Shown: in pieces, positions 1 through 9,392 of the stretch
Layout: each line of letters begins with the position of its first letter
Numbering within the stretch: the stretch's first letter is position 1
Assembly: GCF_900104155.1 (NCBI RefSeq)
Contig: NZ_FMYB01000017.1
Location: forward strand, 1-64,000
Source of the DNA: Butyrivibrio sp. INlla16
GTDB taxonomy: Bacteria > Bacillota > Clostridia > Lachnospirales > Lachnospiraceae
Direction: 5' to 3'
Length of the DNA: 64,000 bases
Translations under genes and position numbers: made by a program
Notes under the pieces: generated by a model
What the model was told of the DNA's origin: nothing
Database searches by the model: none
The model's input: the letters and a program-made list of their open reading frames with translations, nothing else

Positions 1-2
1 AT

Positions 3-164
3 GCTTTATCCGTTTTGCGAAAAATATCATATAACGTAGCAAGGCTGATGCAATTAGAAGATCCTGTGAACCGGATACAGATGATAGATATAATGGATGA
101 AGTGGACTCGGATCTTACATGTGTGGCAAAGTTTATTTTTGAACCAATTCCCAGTATGTATTGA
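3..164 (+). CDS. C-terminal end of a probable DDE transposase (partial)
   Basis: The frame is open from the window edge to a TGA at 162-164 and encodes the last 53 residues of a protein whose start lies outside the window. The piece begins with a basic, leucine-rich helix (ALSVLRKISYNVARL) and ends in PIPSMY. This resembles, from memory, the tails of ISAs1/IS4-like transposases of Lachnospiraceae. No catalytic residue is visible, so the call rests on resemblance of the tail only. A terminator-like hairpin follows about 40 bases downstream, as expected at a gene end. It could instead be the tail of another helical protein. Confidence 0.4.
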   Translation, partial: ALSVLRKISYNVARLMQLEDPVNRIQMIDIMDEVDSDLTCVAKFIFEPIPSMY

Positions 165-201
165 TTTTTGAGAATAACAATACCTTTACTCCTTTTGATG
201 A

Positions 202-229
202 CGCATAGGGATAACTATGCGCTTTTTTA
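202..229 (+). terminator. Intrinsic terminator after the partial transposase-like gene
   Basis: The 7-bp perfect stem CGCATAG/CTATGCG (202-208 and 215-221) has a 6-nt loop and is followed by CTTTTTTA. Confidence 0.7.
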
Positions 230-322
230 TGCTGAATATAGGATAATAACATCTCAAAAAGCAACTACTCCACCTGATTATGGCATTCTCCTGCACAAAA
301 ACTTCTTCATGAAACAACCCTA

Positions 323-360
323 CGGCTACCTAGATTGGTCTATCTAGGCAGCCGCTTTTT
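323..360 (+). terminator. Second intrinsic terminator upstream of the GH25 gene
   Basis: A 13-bp stem with a single mismatch (323-335 with 342-354) and a 6-nt loop is followed by CTTTTT. Together with the hairpin at 202-229 it separates the upstream gene from the lysozyme gene. The interval 165-387 holds only these hairpins and a promoter. Confidence 0.75.
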
Positions 361-361
361 G

Positions 362-370
362 TGGTATAAT
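362..370 (+). promoter_or_regulatory. Extended -10 promoter for the GH25 gene
   Basis: TGGTATAAT (TG at 362-363, TATAAT at 365-370) directly abuts the terminator T-tract and lies 39 bases before the start codon. No good -35 is visible at 17 bp, which fits an extended -10 promoter. Confidence 0.6.
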
Positions 371-408
371 TTTTATGGTATGTTGTTTTGTTTAATATGG
401 AGGAGTGT

Positions 409-1770
409 ATGAAATTATCTAAGAGAATTTTTGCTGGTATACTTTCCGCAGCGCTTGTATTTACGGCAGTACCTGCTATGAACGCTAGTGCCGCGAAGAT
501 CAATTATTCGGGCATATATACAAAAGAAATATCTATTGAACAGCAGGATGAGTCCGAAGCTGTTTTCAATCCGCTGCTTGTCGAGGTATCTGACGGGGAT
601 GCGGAGAATGCTCAGTCTGAGAAAGTCCGTGTCATGCCGGGCATGAAATTTGCCATTGCAGCTACCAGATACGGAGCTATCATCAAGACTTCCAAGAACA
701 AATCACAGTTCAAGTACAAAACATCAAATAAAAAGGTTGCAACCGTAACTACGAAGGGTGTTGTAACCACTCTTAAGAAGGGTAAGTGTGACATCACGGT
801 TACCAATAAGAAGGATGGAGTGAAATTCGTTCTTCACCTTACCGTCGCAAAAAAAGTAAAAGTTAGCAGCGTTAAGCTGAATCTTAAGAGTAAAAAGTTT
901 AAGACCAGAAACTATGAAGGAAAGACCTTCCAGCTTACTGCAAAGGTAAAACCTTCGAAGTATTCGAATGTACCTATTCTCTGGGGAAGCACAAACACAA
1001 ATGTTGCTACGGTTGATGAGAGAGGACTTGTTACTTTGCAGGGATATGGCGACTGCCAGATCTATTGCAGGGCAGGCTCCAACAATAAGGTAGCAAGCTG
1101 CAAGGTTTTGGTTATCGATCCCGATGCACCCAAGGAAAACAATAATAATGGCAGCATCTGTTCACTCACATACAACACCGGTAAGCTTGTGGATATCTCA
1201 AGCCATAATACCGTTAATGACTGGAAGCAGCTTAAGAACAGCTGCGACGGAGTTATTATCCGTGTGGGTTATCGCGGATACGGCAGCGGTGCTCTTGTAG
1301 AGGATTCCAAGTTCAGAAATAATGTTTATAACTGCCAGCAGTACGGAATTCCTTACTCTTTCTACTTCTTTACCACAGCTGTAAACGAAGCAGAGGGTGC
1401 GGAGGAAGCTAACTGGATTGCCAATACCATAAGCGGACTTAATACATCGATGCCTGTATTTATCGATGTTGAGAGCAGTGGCACAGGCTCCGGCAGATCG
1501 GATAATATGAGCGTTGCTCAGAGAACAGCCGCAGTAAAGGCTACGGTTTCTCAGCTTTATGCAAGAGGCATCACCGGTGGTGTTTATTCATCAACCTGGT
1601 GGTACAATAACAGACTTGATATGAGTCAGCTGCAGTACCCTCTCTGGGTAGCAGATTACCGCGGATATTGCGGATATGACCAGGGCAATAAATTTGCATG
1701 GCAGTTTACATCAAACGGTACAGGCTACGGCGTTGCAAACAGATGTGACGTATCAGAGTGGTATCAGTAA
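409..1770 (+). CDS. Secreted GH25 muramidase with two bacterial Ig-like domains
   Basis: The 453-residue secreted protein has a Sec signal peptide (basic start, hydrophobic core, cleavage near NASA-AK at residue 28). Two BIG2-like Ig domains follow at about 75-150 and 153-240, each with the usual 'VATV..KGVVT' type core. A GH25 lysozyme domain fills about 258-453. The GH25 signatures are visible: VDIS (Asp262) at the first strand and FIDVE (Asp353, Glu355), the acidic pair of this family, which cleaves the MurNAc-GlcNAc bond of peptidoglycan. The ATG at 409 is chosen because GGAGGAG sits 4 bases upstream; an in-frame TTG at 388 has no ribosome site. It has its own promoter, and the AAA+ gene starts 18 bases downstream, so the two may be cotranscribed. 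The role (remodelling of its own wall or attack on others) cannot be decided from sequence. Confidence 0.9.
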   Translation: MKLSKRIFAGILSAALVFTAVPAMNASAAKINYSGIYTKEISIEQQDESEAVFNPLLVEVSDGDAENAQSEKVRVMPGMKFAIAATRYGAIIKTSKNKSQFKYKTSNKKVATVTTKGVVTTLKKGKCDITVTNKKDGVKFVLHLTVAKKVKVSSVKLNLKSKKFKTRNYEGKTFQLTAKVKPSKYSNVPILWGSTNTNVATVDERGLVTLQGYGDCQIYCRAGSNNKVASCKVLVIDPDAPKENNNNGSICSLTYNTGKLVDISSHNTVNDWKQLKNSCDGVIIRVGYRGYGSGALVEDSKFRNNVYNCQQYGIPYSFYFFTTAVNEAEGAEEANWIANTISGLNTSMPVFIDVESSGTGSGRSDNMSVAQRTAAVKATVSQLYARGITGGVYSSTWWYNNRLDMSQLQYPLWVADYRGYCGYDQGNKFAWQFTSNGTGYGVANRCDVSEWYQ

Positions 1771-1788
1771 GTTACAAGGAGCATTACG

Positions 1789-3162
1789 ATGTCAGACAAT
1801 TTCATGGGAGATATTTACAACGACTTCTTCGGCCCGGGATCAGGCGGAGACGGAAAACCGCCGGTATTTGACGATCCGAAGAAGGAAGAGAGCATAAGAA
1901 GGAAGGTCAGCAGGGACTTTGAGAATCTGAAAAAAGGTGAAGAGAACATAGGTCCTAAGTACCCTGAGGAAAAAAGCCCCGCTAAGCCTGAATCCGGAAA
2001 TGCAGGCAGAAAAACCGAACATTATCAGGATGCGAACGAGGCGCTTGAAGAGGCGAGAAAACTTTTCGAAAACAAGAACAAGCCCATTCCGCCGGCACCT
2101 ACAGCTGTGTCAACCGGAGATGCGGCTCCGAAGCAGGAGCAGAAACCTGAGGAACCCGAGACAGATCCGATGGAAGATCTGAATTCGCTGATAGGTCTTT
2201 CCTCCATCAAGCACGATGTTAAGGAACTTACCGATTTTGCCAAGGTTCAGAAGCTACGAAGAGACGAAGGTATGAAGTCCGTACCTGTATCACTACATCT
2301 GGTATTTACAGGTAATCCCGGAACAGGTAAAACAACAGTTGCACGCATTATTTCCAGGATTTACAAGCAGATTGGTGTTCTTTCCAAGGGACAGCTCGTC
2401 GAGGTTGACCGCTCTGGTCTAGTTGCAGGTTATGTCGGACAGACAGCTCTTAAGACTCAAGAGAAGATCAACCAGGCTCTCGGCGGAGTACTTTTCATAG
2501 ATGAAGCTTATGCGCTTTCCCAGGAAAATGATGCCTTCGGTCAGGAGGCTATCGATACGATCCTCAAGGCTATGGAGGATCACAGAGATGATCTTGTTGT
2601 TATCGTTGCAGGTTACACGGAACCGATGGAGAACTTTATAAACTCCAATCCCGGCCTTAAGTCCCGCTTCAACAAGTATATTGAATTCCCGGATTACTCT
2701 GTGGATGAACTTGAAGAAATCTTCAACATGAACCTCAAGAAGTATGAATACGAGGTGGAAGAGGATGCCAAGAAGCACATACGTGAGATGATCAGTCAGA
2801 GAAAACTCACCAGGCTTGAGAATTTTGCTAATGCGCGTGAGGTTAGAAACCTTTTCGAGGAAATCGTGACCAACCAGGCCAGAAGAATCGCGAAGCTTGA
2901 AAATCCCACTCCCGAGGACATCAAGCTTATCACTTCCGAAGACCTCATTGATAAGAGTCTTCAGGAAGATAAGAATGATGATAAGAAATCAGAAGTTGAA
3001 GACCTTCCGGTTCAGGAAACCACCGACAGCACTGATGGTGGGACCGAGCAGGAAGACCATGAGAACAGTACAGATCTCGATGCGGCCTCCGAGAAGGAAA
3101 CCGATGAGGAGAACGGTACCGTCGAAACCGATGCGGACAAACTTGAAGGGGACGGTCTTTAA
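1789..3162 (+). CDS. CbxX/CfxQ (SpoVK-like) AAA+ ATPase with long acidic tail
   Basis: The 457-residue cytoplasmic ATPase has a variable, charged N-terminus (1-125), a single AAA+ domain of the CbxX/CfxQ type, and a hydrophilic tail. Walker A is GNPGTGKTT at 175-183 and Walker B is LFIDEA near 235-240; the sensor region KSRFN follows. Family members remodel protein assemblies, with RuBisCO activase CbxX and sporulation protein SpoVK as named relatives, but the substrate here is unknown. The last ~58 residues are very rich in Glu, Asp, Thr and Ser, and their DNA is shared with the opposite-strand YczE-like gene. That overlap probably explains the odd composition. An AGGAG site precedes the ATG, 18 bases after the muramidase gene. 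Confidence 0.85.
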   Translation: MSDNFMGDIYNDFFGPGSGGDGKPPVFDDPKKEESIRRKVSRDFENLKKGEENIGPKYPEEKSPAKPESGNAGRKTEHYQDANEALEEARKLFENKNKPIPPAPTAVSTGDAAPKQEQKPEEPETDPMEDLNSLIGLSSIKHDVKELTDFAKVQKLRRDEGMKSVPVSLHLVFTGNPGTGKTTVARIISRIYKQIGVLSKGQLVEVDRSGLVAGYVGQTALKTQEKINQALGGVLFIDEAYALSQENDAFGQEAIDTILKAMEDHRDDLVVIVAGYTEPMENFINSNPGLKSRFNKYIEFPDYSVDELEEIFNMNLKKYEYEVEEDAKKHIREMISQRKLTRLENFANAREVRNLFEEIVTNQARRIAKLENPTPEDIKLITSEDLIDKSLQEDKNDDKKSEVEDLPVQETTDSTDGGTEQEDHENSTDLDAASEKETDEENGTVETDADKLEGDGL

Positions 3163-3612
3163 TAAGCGATCACTGATAATATTCGGTATCGCATCATAGG
3201 GCGCAACGCCCATGTCGGCATTCATGTAAAGAGATGCCGCAATTACAAAGCACAGTAGTGCCACTATAAATACAACAGCTCTGTAGGGCCATTCCCGGAA
3301 AACAAATTCGGGGATGGTCTTTTTCCATATCCATCTGCAAAAATCAGAAATGTATCCGATGAATACCATGTTCGCGATGGTGCCGGGACCGATCTGGTGA
3401 CGGTCGAACAGAACCACAAAAATAAAGAGTACCAAATTGAGCAGTACCTGCCATGTTCCGAATAAAATTCCAAGACGCCTTGAAATAGTAAGGTTCATGA
3501 AGGTGCAGGGATCGGTTCCAAGATTTACTTCAATCAAAAAGGACAGGAAAAAGCCCATAAAGAAAACACCAAGCGTCATTATGCCAAGTTTTTTTATTTT
3601 TACTGAATCCAT
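2989..3612 (-). CDS. YczE/YitT-like integral membrane protein
   Basis: The 207-residue hydrophobic protein has about five predicted membrane helices. It carries family-typical motifs: 'NLGTDPCT' after the first helix and 'ADMGVAPYDA' in the middle, which together suggest the internal pseudo-repeat of YczE/YitT-type proteins. The function of the family is not established; transport or export support is often suggested. The start at 3612 has AGGAG nine bases upstream on the minus strand. Its 3' 174 bases lie inside the AAA+ gene on the other strand. The hydrophobic C-terminal helices encoded there look typical of the family, so this frame is the better conserved of the two. Confidence 0.75.
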   Translation of the reverse strand: MDSVKIKKLGIMTLGVFFMGFFLSFLIEVNLGTDPCTFMNLTISRRLGILFGTWQVLLNLVLFIFVVLFDRHQIGPGTIANMVFIGYISDFCRWIWKKTIPEFVFREWPYRAVVFIVALLCFVIAASLYMNADMGVAPYDAIPNIISDRLLKTVPFKFVRIGFDGTVLLIGFLLGGRIEICTVLMVFLLGPTISAVGGFLNRKVFNF

Positions 3613-3769
3613 AAATTAATGCTCCTATCAAAAATCGCAATCGTTCCTATTTTGATTCATTTTTCTTGGAATGTAAAGGAATACTTTAAATACTCTTAAA
3701 AAATCATAAAAACGCACTTTAAGCTTAATTTTCGTTGTAGAATAAAAATGATGTATAAGGGAGGATGCT

Positions 3770-3964
3770 ATGAATATCTATCTGTGTAAGCCTGACGAAA
3801 CACTTGAGCAGGCACTTGAAGAAGTTATGAAAAAAGATCCTGACGGAAGAAAATTTACCTGTGATGAAGAAAAGGACAGGTGCTATATCGGGGATGAGGC
3901 ATTTGCCAATGCACCTGTAATAGTAAATAAAAATAATCAGTATTATGCACTGAAGCAAGTTTGA
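3770..3964 (+). CDS. Small acidic/basic hypothetical protein (64 aa)
   Basis: The 64-residue soluble protein starts at an ATG preceded by GGGAGG and ends 18 bases before the GGDEF-EAL gene. I do not recognise it. It has a predicted helix (TLEQALEEVMKKD) followed by a short, possibly beta-strand region with two cysteines. The strong ribosome site and tight spacing argue for a real gene expressed with the c-di-GMP enzyme, possibly as a small partner, but that is only inferred from position. The upstream gap 3,613-3,769 is AT-rich, and I see no convincing promoter in it beyond a weak TAGAAT at 3,738. Confidence 0.6.
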   Translation: MNIYLCKPDETLEQALEEVMKKDPDGRKFTCDEEKDRCYIGDEAFANAPVIVNKNNQYYALKQV

Positions 3965-3982
3965 TACCTTAGTGGGGATATT

Positions 3983-6346
3983 ATGCTAAAGAACGAAGAG
4001 ATTGATCAGTTAACCGGACTTCCTAATCTTTATTCTTTCAGGAAAAATGCGCAGAGTCTGATGGATGGCCGCACGAAGACCGAGCGGGAATTTGCTATCA
4101 TCTATTTTGATGTGCAGAATTTTAAGAGCTACAATTCTCGTTATGGCTTTGAGGCCGGTGACCGCTTCCTTCAGAATCTGACAAAGCATATTGAGAAGAT
4201 TTTTCCGGAACTTATGGTGGCAAGATTTTCTGATGACCACTTCGTTTCACTTGCATATTTTTCAGGAATAGAGGCGAGAATTGAAGACCTCAGAAGAAGG
4301 GTTATAAGCTACAATCCCGATGCGGGAGTTGATCTTCATGCGGGAATTTATGAGCTTGAACCCGACGATACGGACATCAGTATGGCCTGCGACAAGGCGA
4401 GAATTGCCTGCAACAGCATAAAAGCCAACTATGACAATATCTACAGATATTATGACAGAGAACTGGGAAACCAGCTTGATCTGGAACATTACATAATTCA
4501 CAATATAAGCGATGCGGTTCTGAACGGATATATTCAGGTTTACTATCAGCCCGTGGTAAGGGTTATCTCGGGAAGAGTATGCGGTTTTGAAGCGCTCGCA
4601 CGCTGGGTGGATCCTAAGCACGGATTCCTTATGCCCGGAGTTTTCATACCGATTCTCGAGGATGCGCACCTTATCTACAAGCTTGACGCCTATGTGATAA
4701 GGCAGGTCTGCGAGGATATCAGGGAATACATGGAAAATGGTTTCAAACCGCATCCTGTATCCATTAATCTTTCCCGAACCGATTTTCATCAAAAGGATAT
4801 GTACCGCCTGGTTAATGACGCGGTCAGCATAAATAAAATACCTAAGAACCTCATACATATTGAGGTTACCGAGAGTGCCCTTGACGACAATCAGGACGTA
4901 CTGAAGGGAACAATAGATAAATTCAGGAGAGGCGGCTACCAGGTGTGGATGGATGACTTTGGAAGCGGCTATTCATCACTGAATCTTCTAAAGGACTATG
5001 AATTTGACGTCCTTAAATTCGACATGAAGTTTTTGCAGAACTTTGGATCCAATCCAAAGGAGACTGCTATCTGGGAAAATGTCATCAACATGGCAGAAGA
5101 GATAGGAATCCAGACCCTTGCAGAGGGCGTGGAAACTATGGAGGCGTGGGATTTCTTAAAGAGAGTCGGCTGTGAAAAAGCGCAGGGGTATTTCTTCGGA
5201 AGACCAATGACCAAAGCGGAATGCATCGATTATCTCGATGAAGCTACCGAAAATGCCAGACCTTCCGTAAATGCGTTGAAAGAGGATGATGACGCGCTTT
5301 CACACAACAAGAATATAGTTGAACTGAAAAATGATGAGGACGACGAGGAGGAAATAGACAGAATCGGCACTATCGAGGATGAACATTTTATGGCACAGTC
5401 ACCTGTTTATCTTACTCTGGCAGCAAGAGGCTTTGTATCACTTCTTGAATACAACTCCTATTCTCAGTTCCAGAAGCATTCATTTTTCATAGTTGCAAAT
5501 CTGTCTGACGATAAACTCATAAGACTCCACCTTAGCAGTAAGCGCAAGATACTTGATAAGGAATATCACAAGCAGGAATCTTACCAGGATATGATAGATG
5601 ATATTGTCGAGAACACAGTTATAGATGAGGAAAAGAGAAACGTCGCGGATTTCTTTAGTAAGGACAGGCTGATCCTGGCTTATCATAGCGGGATAAATTT
5701 TGATGAAATTGAATTTCACAGAATAGTTGATAAAAAGATGGCTCCCAGGTGGACACATACCATCTATCAGGTGATTGAGGAAGAGGGGGGTATTGTTGCA
5801 TATTTCCTGTCCTACGACATAGATGAGTATAAGAGATCAAAGGACCTTGTAAGGCAGATGGCGGAGCGCGATTCACTCACCGGCCTTTACAACAGACATA
5901 CCGCTGTTCCGCTTATCAGGAACAGACTCTACAGGCATCATGGTGGGAAGTCGGCGCTGATAATGTTTGATGTGGATAATTTCAGGGATATAAACGATAG
6001 GTTTGGAAGCTTTGCCGGCGATGAGGTCTTAAGAAGAATCTCCGCAAGACTGGATGACTTCTTTGGAAGAGATGGCATCGTGTGTCATATAGATCAGGAT
6101 GAGTTCCTGATTTTCCTTGAAAATATTCAGCCGGTGAATTTAGAAGACAGAATCGTGGATCTTTGTGACAATATTTTCAGTTTGAGATTCCACGATGACA
6201 AGATTACTTTTACAGTCTCTGCCGGTTATGTTATTCATCCGGATCAGGGAAGAGGATACCATGATCTGTACCGCAAGGCAGACATGGCGCTTTGCATGGC
6301 GAAAAATGCAGGAAAGGGAACAGTAGTCAGATATTCCGAACAGTGA
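3983..6346 (+). CDS. Cyclic-di-GMP protein: degenerate GGDEF-EAL-PAS-like-degenerate GGDEF
   Basis: The 787-residue cytoplasmic protein has four parts: an N-terminal GGDEF-fold domain (about 1-165), an EAL domain (about 175-425), a PAS-like middle (about 465-610) and a second GGDEF-fold domain (about 625-787). The first GGDEF motif reads SDDHF (83-87) and the second DQDEF (704-708), so neither has the canonical Gly-Gly and both are probably inactive cyclases. The EAL domain keeps its metal and catalytic signatures: EAL at 203-205, NLS, EVTES, DDFGSGYSS, KFD, AEGVE and QGYFF. The expected activity is therefore hydrolysis of c-di-GMP, possibly gated by GTP or ligand binding to the degenerate domains. 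The ATG lies 7 bases after GGGG. The gene runs into the hybrid kinase gene 25 bases downstream, which suggests coexpression with module A. Confidence 0.88.
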   Translation: MLKNEEIDQLTGLPNLYSFRKNAQSLMDGRTKTEREFAIIYFDVQNFKSYNSRYGFEAGDRFLQNLTKHIEKIFPELMVARFSDDHFVSLAYFSGIEARIEDLRRRVISYNPDAGVDLHAGIYELEPDDTDISMACDKARIACNSIKANYDNIYRYYDRELGNQLDLEHYIIHNISDAVLNGYIQVYYQPVVRVISGRVCGFEALARWVDPKHGFLMPGVFIPILEDAHLIYKLDAYVIRQVCEDIREYMENGFKPHPVSINLSRTDFHQKDMYRLVNDAVSINKIPKNLIHIEVTESALDDNQDVLKGTIDKFRRGGYQVWMDDFGSGYSSLNLLKDYEFDVLKFDMKFLQNFGSNPKETAIWENVINMAEEIGIQTLAEGVETMEAWDFLKRVGCEKAQGYFFGRPMTKAECIDYLDEATENARPSVNALKEDDDALSHNKNIVELKNDEDDEEEIDRIGTIEDEHFMAQSPVYLTLAARGFVSLLEYNSYSQFQKHSFFIVANLSDDKLIRLHLSSKRKILDKEYHKQESYQDMIDDIVENTVIDEEKRNVADFFSKDRLILAYHSGINFDEIEFHRIVDKKMAPRWTHTIYQVIEEEGGIVAYFLSYDIDEYKRSKDLVRQMAERDSLTGLYNRHTAVPLIRNRLYRHHGGKSALIMFDVDNFRDINDRFGSFAGDEVLRRISARLDDFFGRDGIVCHIDQDEFLIFLENIQPVNLEDRIVDLCDNIFSLRFHDDKITFTVSAGYVIHPDQGRGYHDLYRKADMALCMAKNAGKGTVVRYSEQ

Positions 6347-6370
6347 CCGTCTTAAGAGGATACTGTAATT

Positions 6371-9300
6371 ATGCGTAAGCGTGACCGCAATTTTTATATC
6401 AGGCATATAGTTCTGATAGTTCTGTTTGCTTTTGCAACAGTAATCACAATTAAAAACAACTTGCATATTGATAACGGTGATGAGCTTTTGGGATTACAGT
6501 TCTTTAGCGTGTACCTGTTTAAATTTTCACCGCTTCTTATTTTTGCGGGACTAGAGGGTGTTACTCCCGCTGTTTTTTCATGCTTTATTCTTTTTGGTGT
6601 AAAAACCGTAGTCAACAAGGAACTCGCCTTTATTACCGGTATTTATCTTGTTGGTGCGGCAACCACTCACTACTTTTCCATGAGCGGAATGTTTGCAAAG
6701 AAGCGCAAAGCATTATTGGCAATGCTTTTTTATATGCTTTTTTACGGAAGCATATGGGGAGGCTGCCTTGGGATCCTGGCAGGAAGACGCTTTATCGAGT
6801 TTATGCCGACGAGAAATATTTGGTTTTTCCTGAATGAGTTCCCGGAAGCTTTTATTACTGTGGCAATTTTGTATCTGATTCTCGGAAAAGGTTCCAATAA
6901 ATTAAAGGCGCTGTTTTTCAGCGGAGTTTATTACAGAAGTGATGTGGATGAGCTTTCCAGAAAAATGGCTGATATCAGAAAGTCAAAGCTCAGCATATCT
7001 GTATCCATGATCATTTCAATACAGGCAGTAGCGCTGGGAATTGCGGCTGTAATATATGCCAATACGCTTATTCCCAATATGAAGCAGTCATTTGAGTCCG
7101 GAATTATTAAGCAGGTTGATCAAATTACGCAGTCTACCGACTGGAGTAAAATGACCAATATAATCCATCTAGAGCAGGTTGTCAGTCAGATAGAGAGTGT
7201 AAAGCAGACAGGATACCTGCGGCTAACACTCAATAATGACACTCTCATTTTTGATACCAAACTGATACTTCTGATACTTATAGTCATTATTCCGATGGCG
7301 GTTATAGCCAATCAGTATGCACAGTTTCGAATAACGAGGCCCATAATGAGGCTTGCGGATTCCGTGCAGTCCTTCTATGACCTTGGCGCAAAAGGACTCG
7401 ACGAAAATCTACGAAGACTGCAGAATTTGAACATACGCACGGATGATGAAATTGAGTATATGTATTCGAATTTCAACAAAACCGCGGAGACCATGGTCAG
7501 CTATATCAAGATGATTCAGGCGCAGCGGTCACTTGCTGATGAACTGCGTGCTCAGCAGATGGCGAATGAGGCGAAGAACAATTTCCTTTCAAGTATGTCG
7601 CATGAAATCAGAACGCCCATAAATGCTATGCTCGGCTTTAATGAGATGATACTCAGGGAGAGTAAGGACGCTGAGATACTAAAGTATGCTTCGAATGTAA
7701 ACAGTTCGGGTAAGCTGCTGCTCGGACTTGTAAATGATATTCTCGATTTTTCCAGAATTGAAGCCGGAAAGACGGAGATAATACCTGTTGAGTACGACCT
7801 CAGCTCGCTTATCAACGATCTCGTAAATACCGCACACATGAGGGTACAGGGGAAAAATCTTGAGCTTAAGACCAACATTGCAACCGATATTCCCTGCATA
7901 CTTTTCGGAGATGAGATCAGAATAAAACAGTGTGCAATGAATGTGATAACCAATGCCGTAAAATATACTAATGAAGGCAGCGTTACCATTAGTGTTGATT
8001 ACACCAAGATAGATGATGAGAACATCTCACTTAGATTCAGTGTGAAGGATACCGGAATCGGAATCCGCAAAGAGGATATGGACAAGCTCTTTGCACCCTT
8101 TGAGCGCATTGAAGAGAGCAGAAACAGGACCATCGAGGGAACCGGTCTTGGAATGAATATTGTAAAGCAGCTCCTGTCCCTTATGAATTCAAGACTTCTT
8201 GTCAGCAGTGAGTACGGAAAAGGCAGTGAGTTCTCTTTTTCCATAAAACAAAAGGTGCTCAACTGGAATCCTATCGGTGACTTTGAAGCGACCTACGAGG
8301 AGACGCTGCTCGGACAGGATACCTACCACGAGAGCTTCCATGCACCTGAGGCGAAGATCCTGGTTGTCGATGATACACTTGCAAACCTTACGGTTATACA
8401 GGGCTTATTAAAACAGACCCAGGTTCAGGTAGACGTTGCTGAGAGTGGTTTCGAGGCTCTTGAGAAGGTCTGCGAGAACAAGTACAACATTATTTTCATG
8501 GACCACAGAATGCCCAAGATGGACGGTGTCGAAACCTACAGGGCGATGAAGGAACTGGATGAAAACCTGAATAAGGATGTTCCCGTATTTGCGCTTACTG
8601 CAAACGTAATAAGCGGCGCGAGGGAAATGTATATGAAGGAAGGCTTTGCGGGGTATATTCCGAAGCCTGTTGATTCCGCAAGACTGGAAGATGCTATATT
8701 AAAAACTCTGCCTGAGGAACTGATAATCAGACCTGATGATGAGGAATTTAATTCCGTGATAGAGGCAGAGGAGATAGGTGCCGAGGATCTTGAGGCCATC
8801 GGAGTCATGACCAATATCAAGGGTATAGATTACGAGACCGGTGTAAAGAACTGCGGTGGCCCCTCTGCACTCAAGAAGGTTGCCACAAACTTTGCTCTTG
8901 CTATAGAGAATAACTCAAAATCCATCGAGGATGCCTGGCACTTCGATGATCTGGAAAATTACACAACCTATGTGCACGGCCTTAAGAGTTCGGCAAGAGT
9001 CATAGGTGCGATTGAACTATCAAATCTCGCCGCTTATCTGGAGCAGTGCGGAAATAAGAAAGACAAGGATGAGATAGAGAGAAGAACTCCCGAGCTTTTG
9101 GCGAATTACAGGGAGTACATCGATTTCCTGAAGCCGCTTATTGATGAAGCTACCGCGGAAACCGAGGAAGACCTGAACAAACCTCTGATAGAACCTGAGG
9201 AATTAAAGGGAGCTCTTCGAAGCCTTAAGGAATTTGTGGAAGGCAGTTATTTTGACAGCGCCGACGACGTCGTCTCCATGATGGACGACTACCGCATGCC

Positions 9301-9382
9301 CGATGATTTCAAGGGGACTTACAAGGAAATCAAAAGGCTGCTCGCTGCTGTTGATAGGGATGGACTTTTGAAGATTTTATGA
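6371..9382 (+). CDS. Membrane hybrid histidine kinase with REC and HPt domains
   Basis: The 1003-residue sensor kinase has a multi-helix membrane input region (about 10-320) and a HAMP-like segment (RITRPIMRLADSV) just after the last helix. HisKA follows with SHEIRTP (His411), then HATPase with N box NAVKYT, G1 DTGIGI and G2 GTGLGMN. A receiver has phosphorylatable Asp711 in IIFMDHRMP and the Lys of KPVD. The HPt domain carries His869 in YVHGLKSSAR. About 90 residues follow the HPt and match the tail of the FIST kinase at 54,831. All four phosphorelay stations are intact, so it should pass phosphate His-Asp-His to a separate receiver, most simply the pseudoREC-REC protein 92 bases downstream. 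The start has AAGAGGA upstream. The ligand is unknown. Confidence 0.9.
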   Translation: MRKRDRNFYIRHIVLIVLFAFATVITIKNNLHIDNGDELLGLQFFSVYLFKFSPLLIFAGLEGVTPAVFSCFILFGVKTVVNKELAFITGIYLVGAATTHYFSMSGMFAKKRKALLAMLFYMLFYGSIWGGCLGILAGRRFIEFMPTRNIWFFLNEFPEAFITVAILYLILGKGSNKLKALFFSGVYYRSDVDELSRKMADIRKSKLSISVSMIISIQAVALGIAAVIYANTLIPNMKQSFESGIIKQVDQITQSTDWSKMTNIIHLEQVVSQIESVKQTGYLRLTLNNDTLIFDTKLILLILIVIIPMAVIANQYAQFRITRPIMRLADSVQSFYDLGAKGLDENLRRLQNLNIRTDDEIEYMYSNFNKTAETMVSYIKMIQAQRSLADELRAQQMANEAKNNFLSSMSHEIRTPINAMLGFNEMILRESKDAEILKYASNVNSSGKLLLGLVNDILDFSRIEAGKTEIIPVEYDLSSLINDLVNTAHMRVQGKNLELKTNIATDIPCILFGDEIRIKQCAMNVITNAVKYTNEGSVTISVDYTKIDDENISLRFSVKDTGIGIRKEDMDKLFAPFERIEESRNRTIEGTGLGMNIVKQLLSLMNSRLLVSSEYGKGSEFSFSIKQKVLNWNPIGDFEATYEETLLGQDTYHESFHAPEAKILVVDDTLANLTVIQGLLKQTQVQVDVAESGFEALEKVCENKYNIIFMDHRMPKMDGVETYRAMKELDENLNKDVPVFALTANVISGAREMYMKEGFAGYIPKPVDSARLEDAILKTLPEELIIRPDDEEFNSVIEAEEIGAEDLEAIGVMTNIKGIDYETGVKNCGGPSALKKVATNFALAIENNSKSIEDAWHFDDLENYTTYVHGLKSSARVIGAIELSNLAAYLEQCGNKKDKDEIERRTPELLANYREYIDFLKPLIDEATAETEEDLNKPLIEPEELKGALRSLKEFVEGSYFDSADDVVSMMDDYRMPDDFKGTYKEIKRLLAAVDRDGLLKIL

Positions 9383-9392
9383 TTGAACTATG

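Noticed and set aside
388..408. TTG start at 388 for the muramidase
   Set aside because: No ribosome site is correctly placed, and the seven extra residues would spoil the signal peptide; ATG 409 has GGAGGAG.
2419..2778. A 119-codon minus-strand frame inside the AAA+ gene
   Set aside because: It is the reverse of the conserved AAA+ core and lacks a ribosome site.
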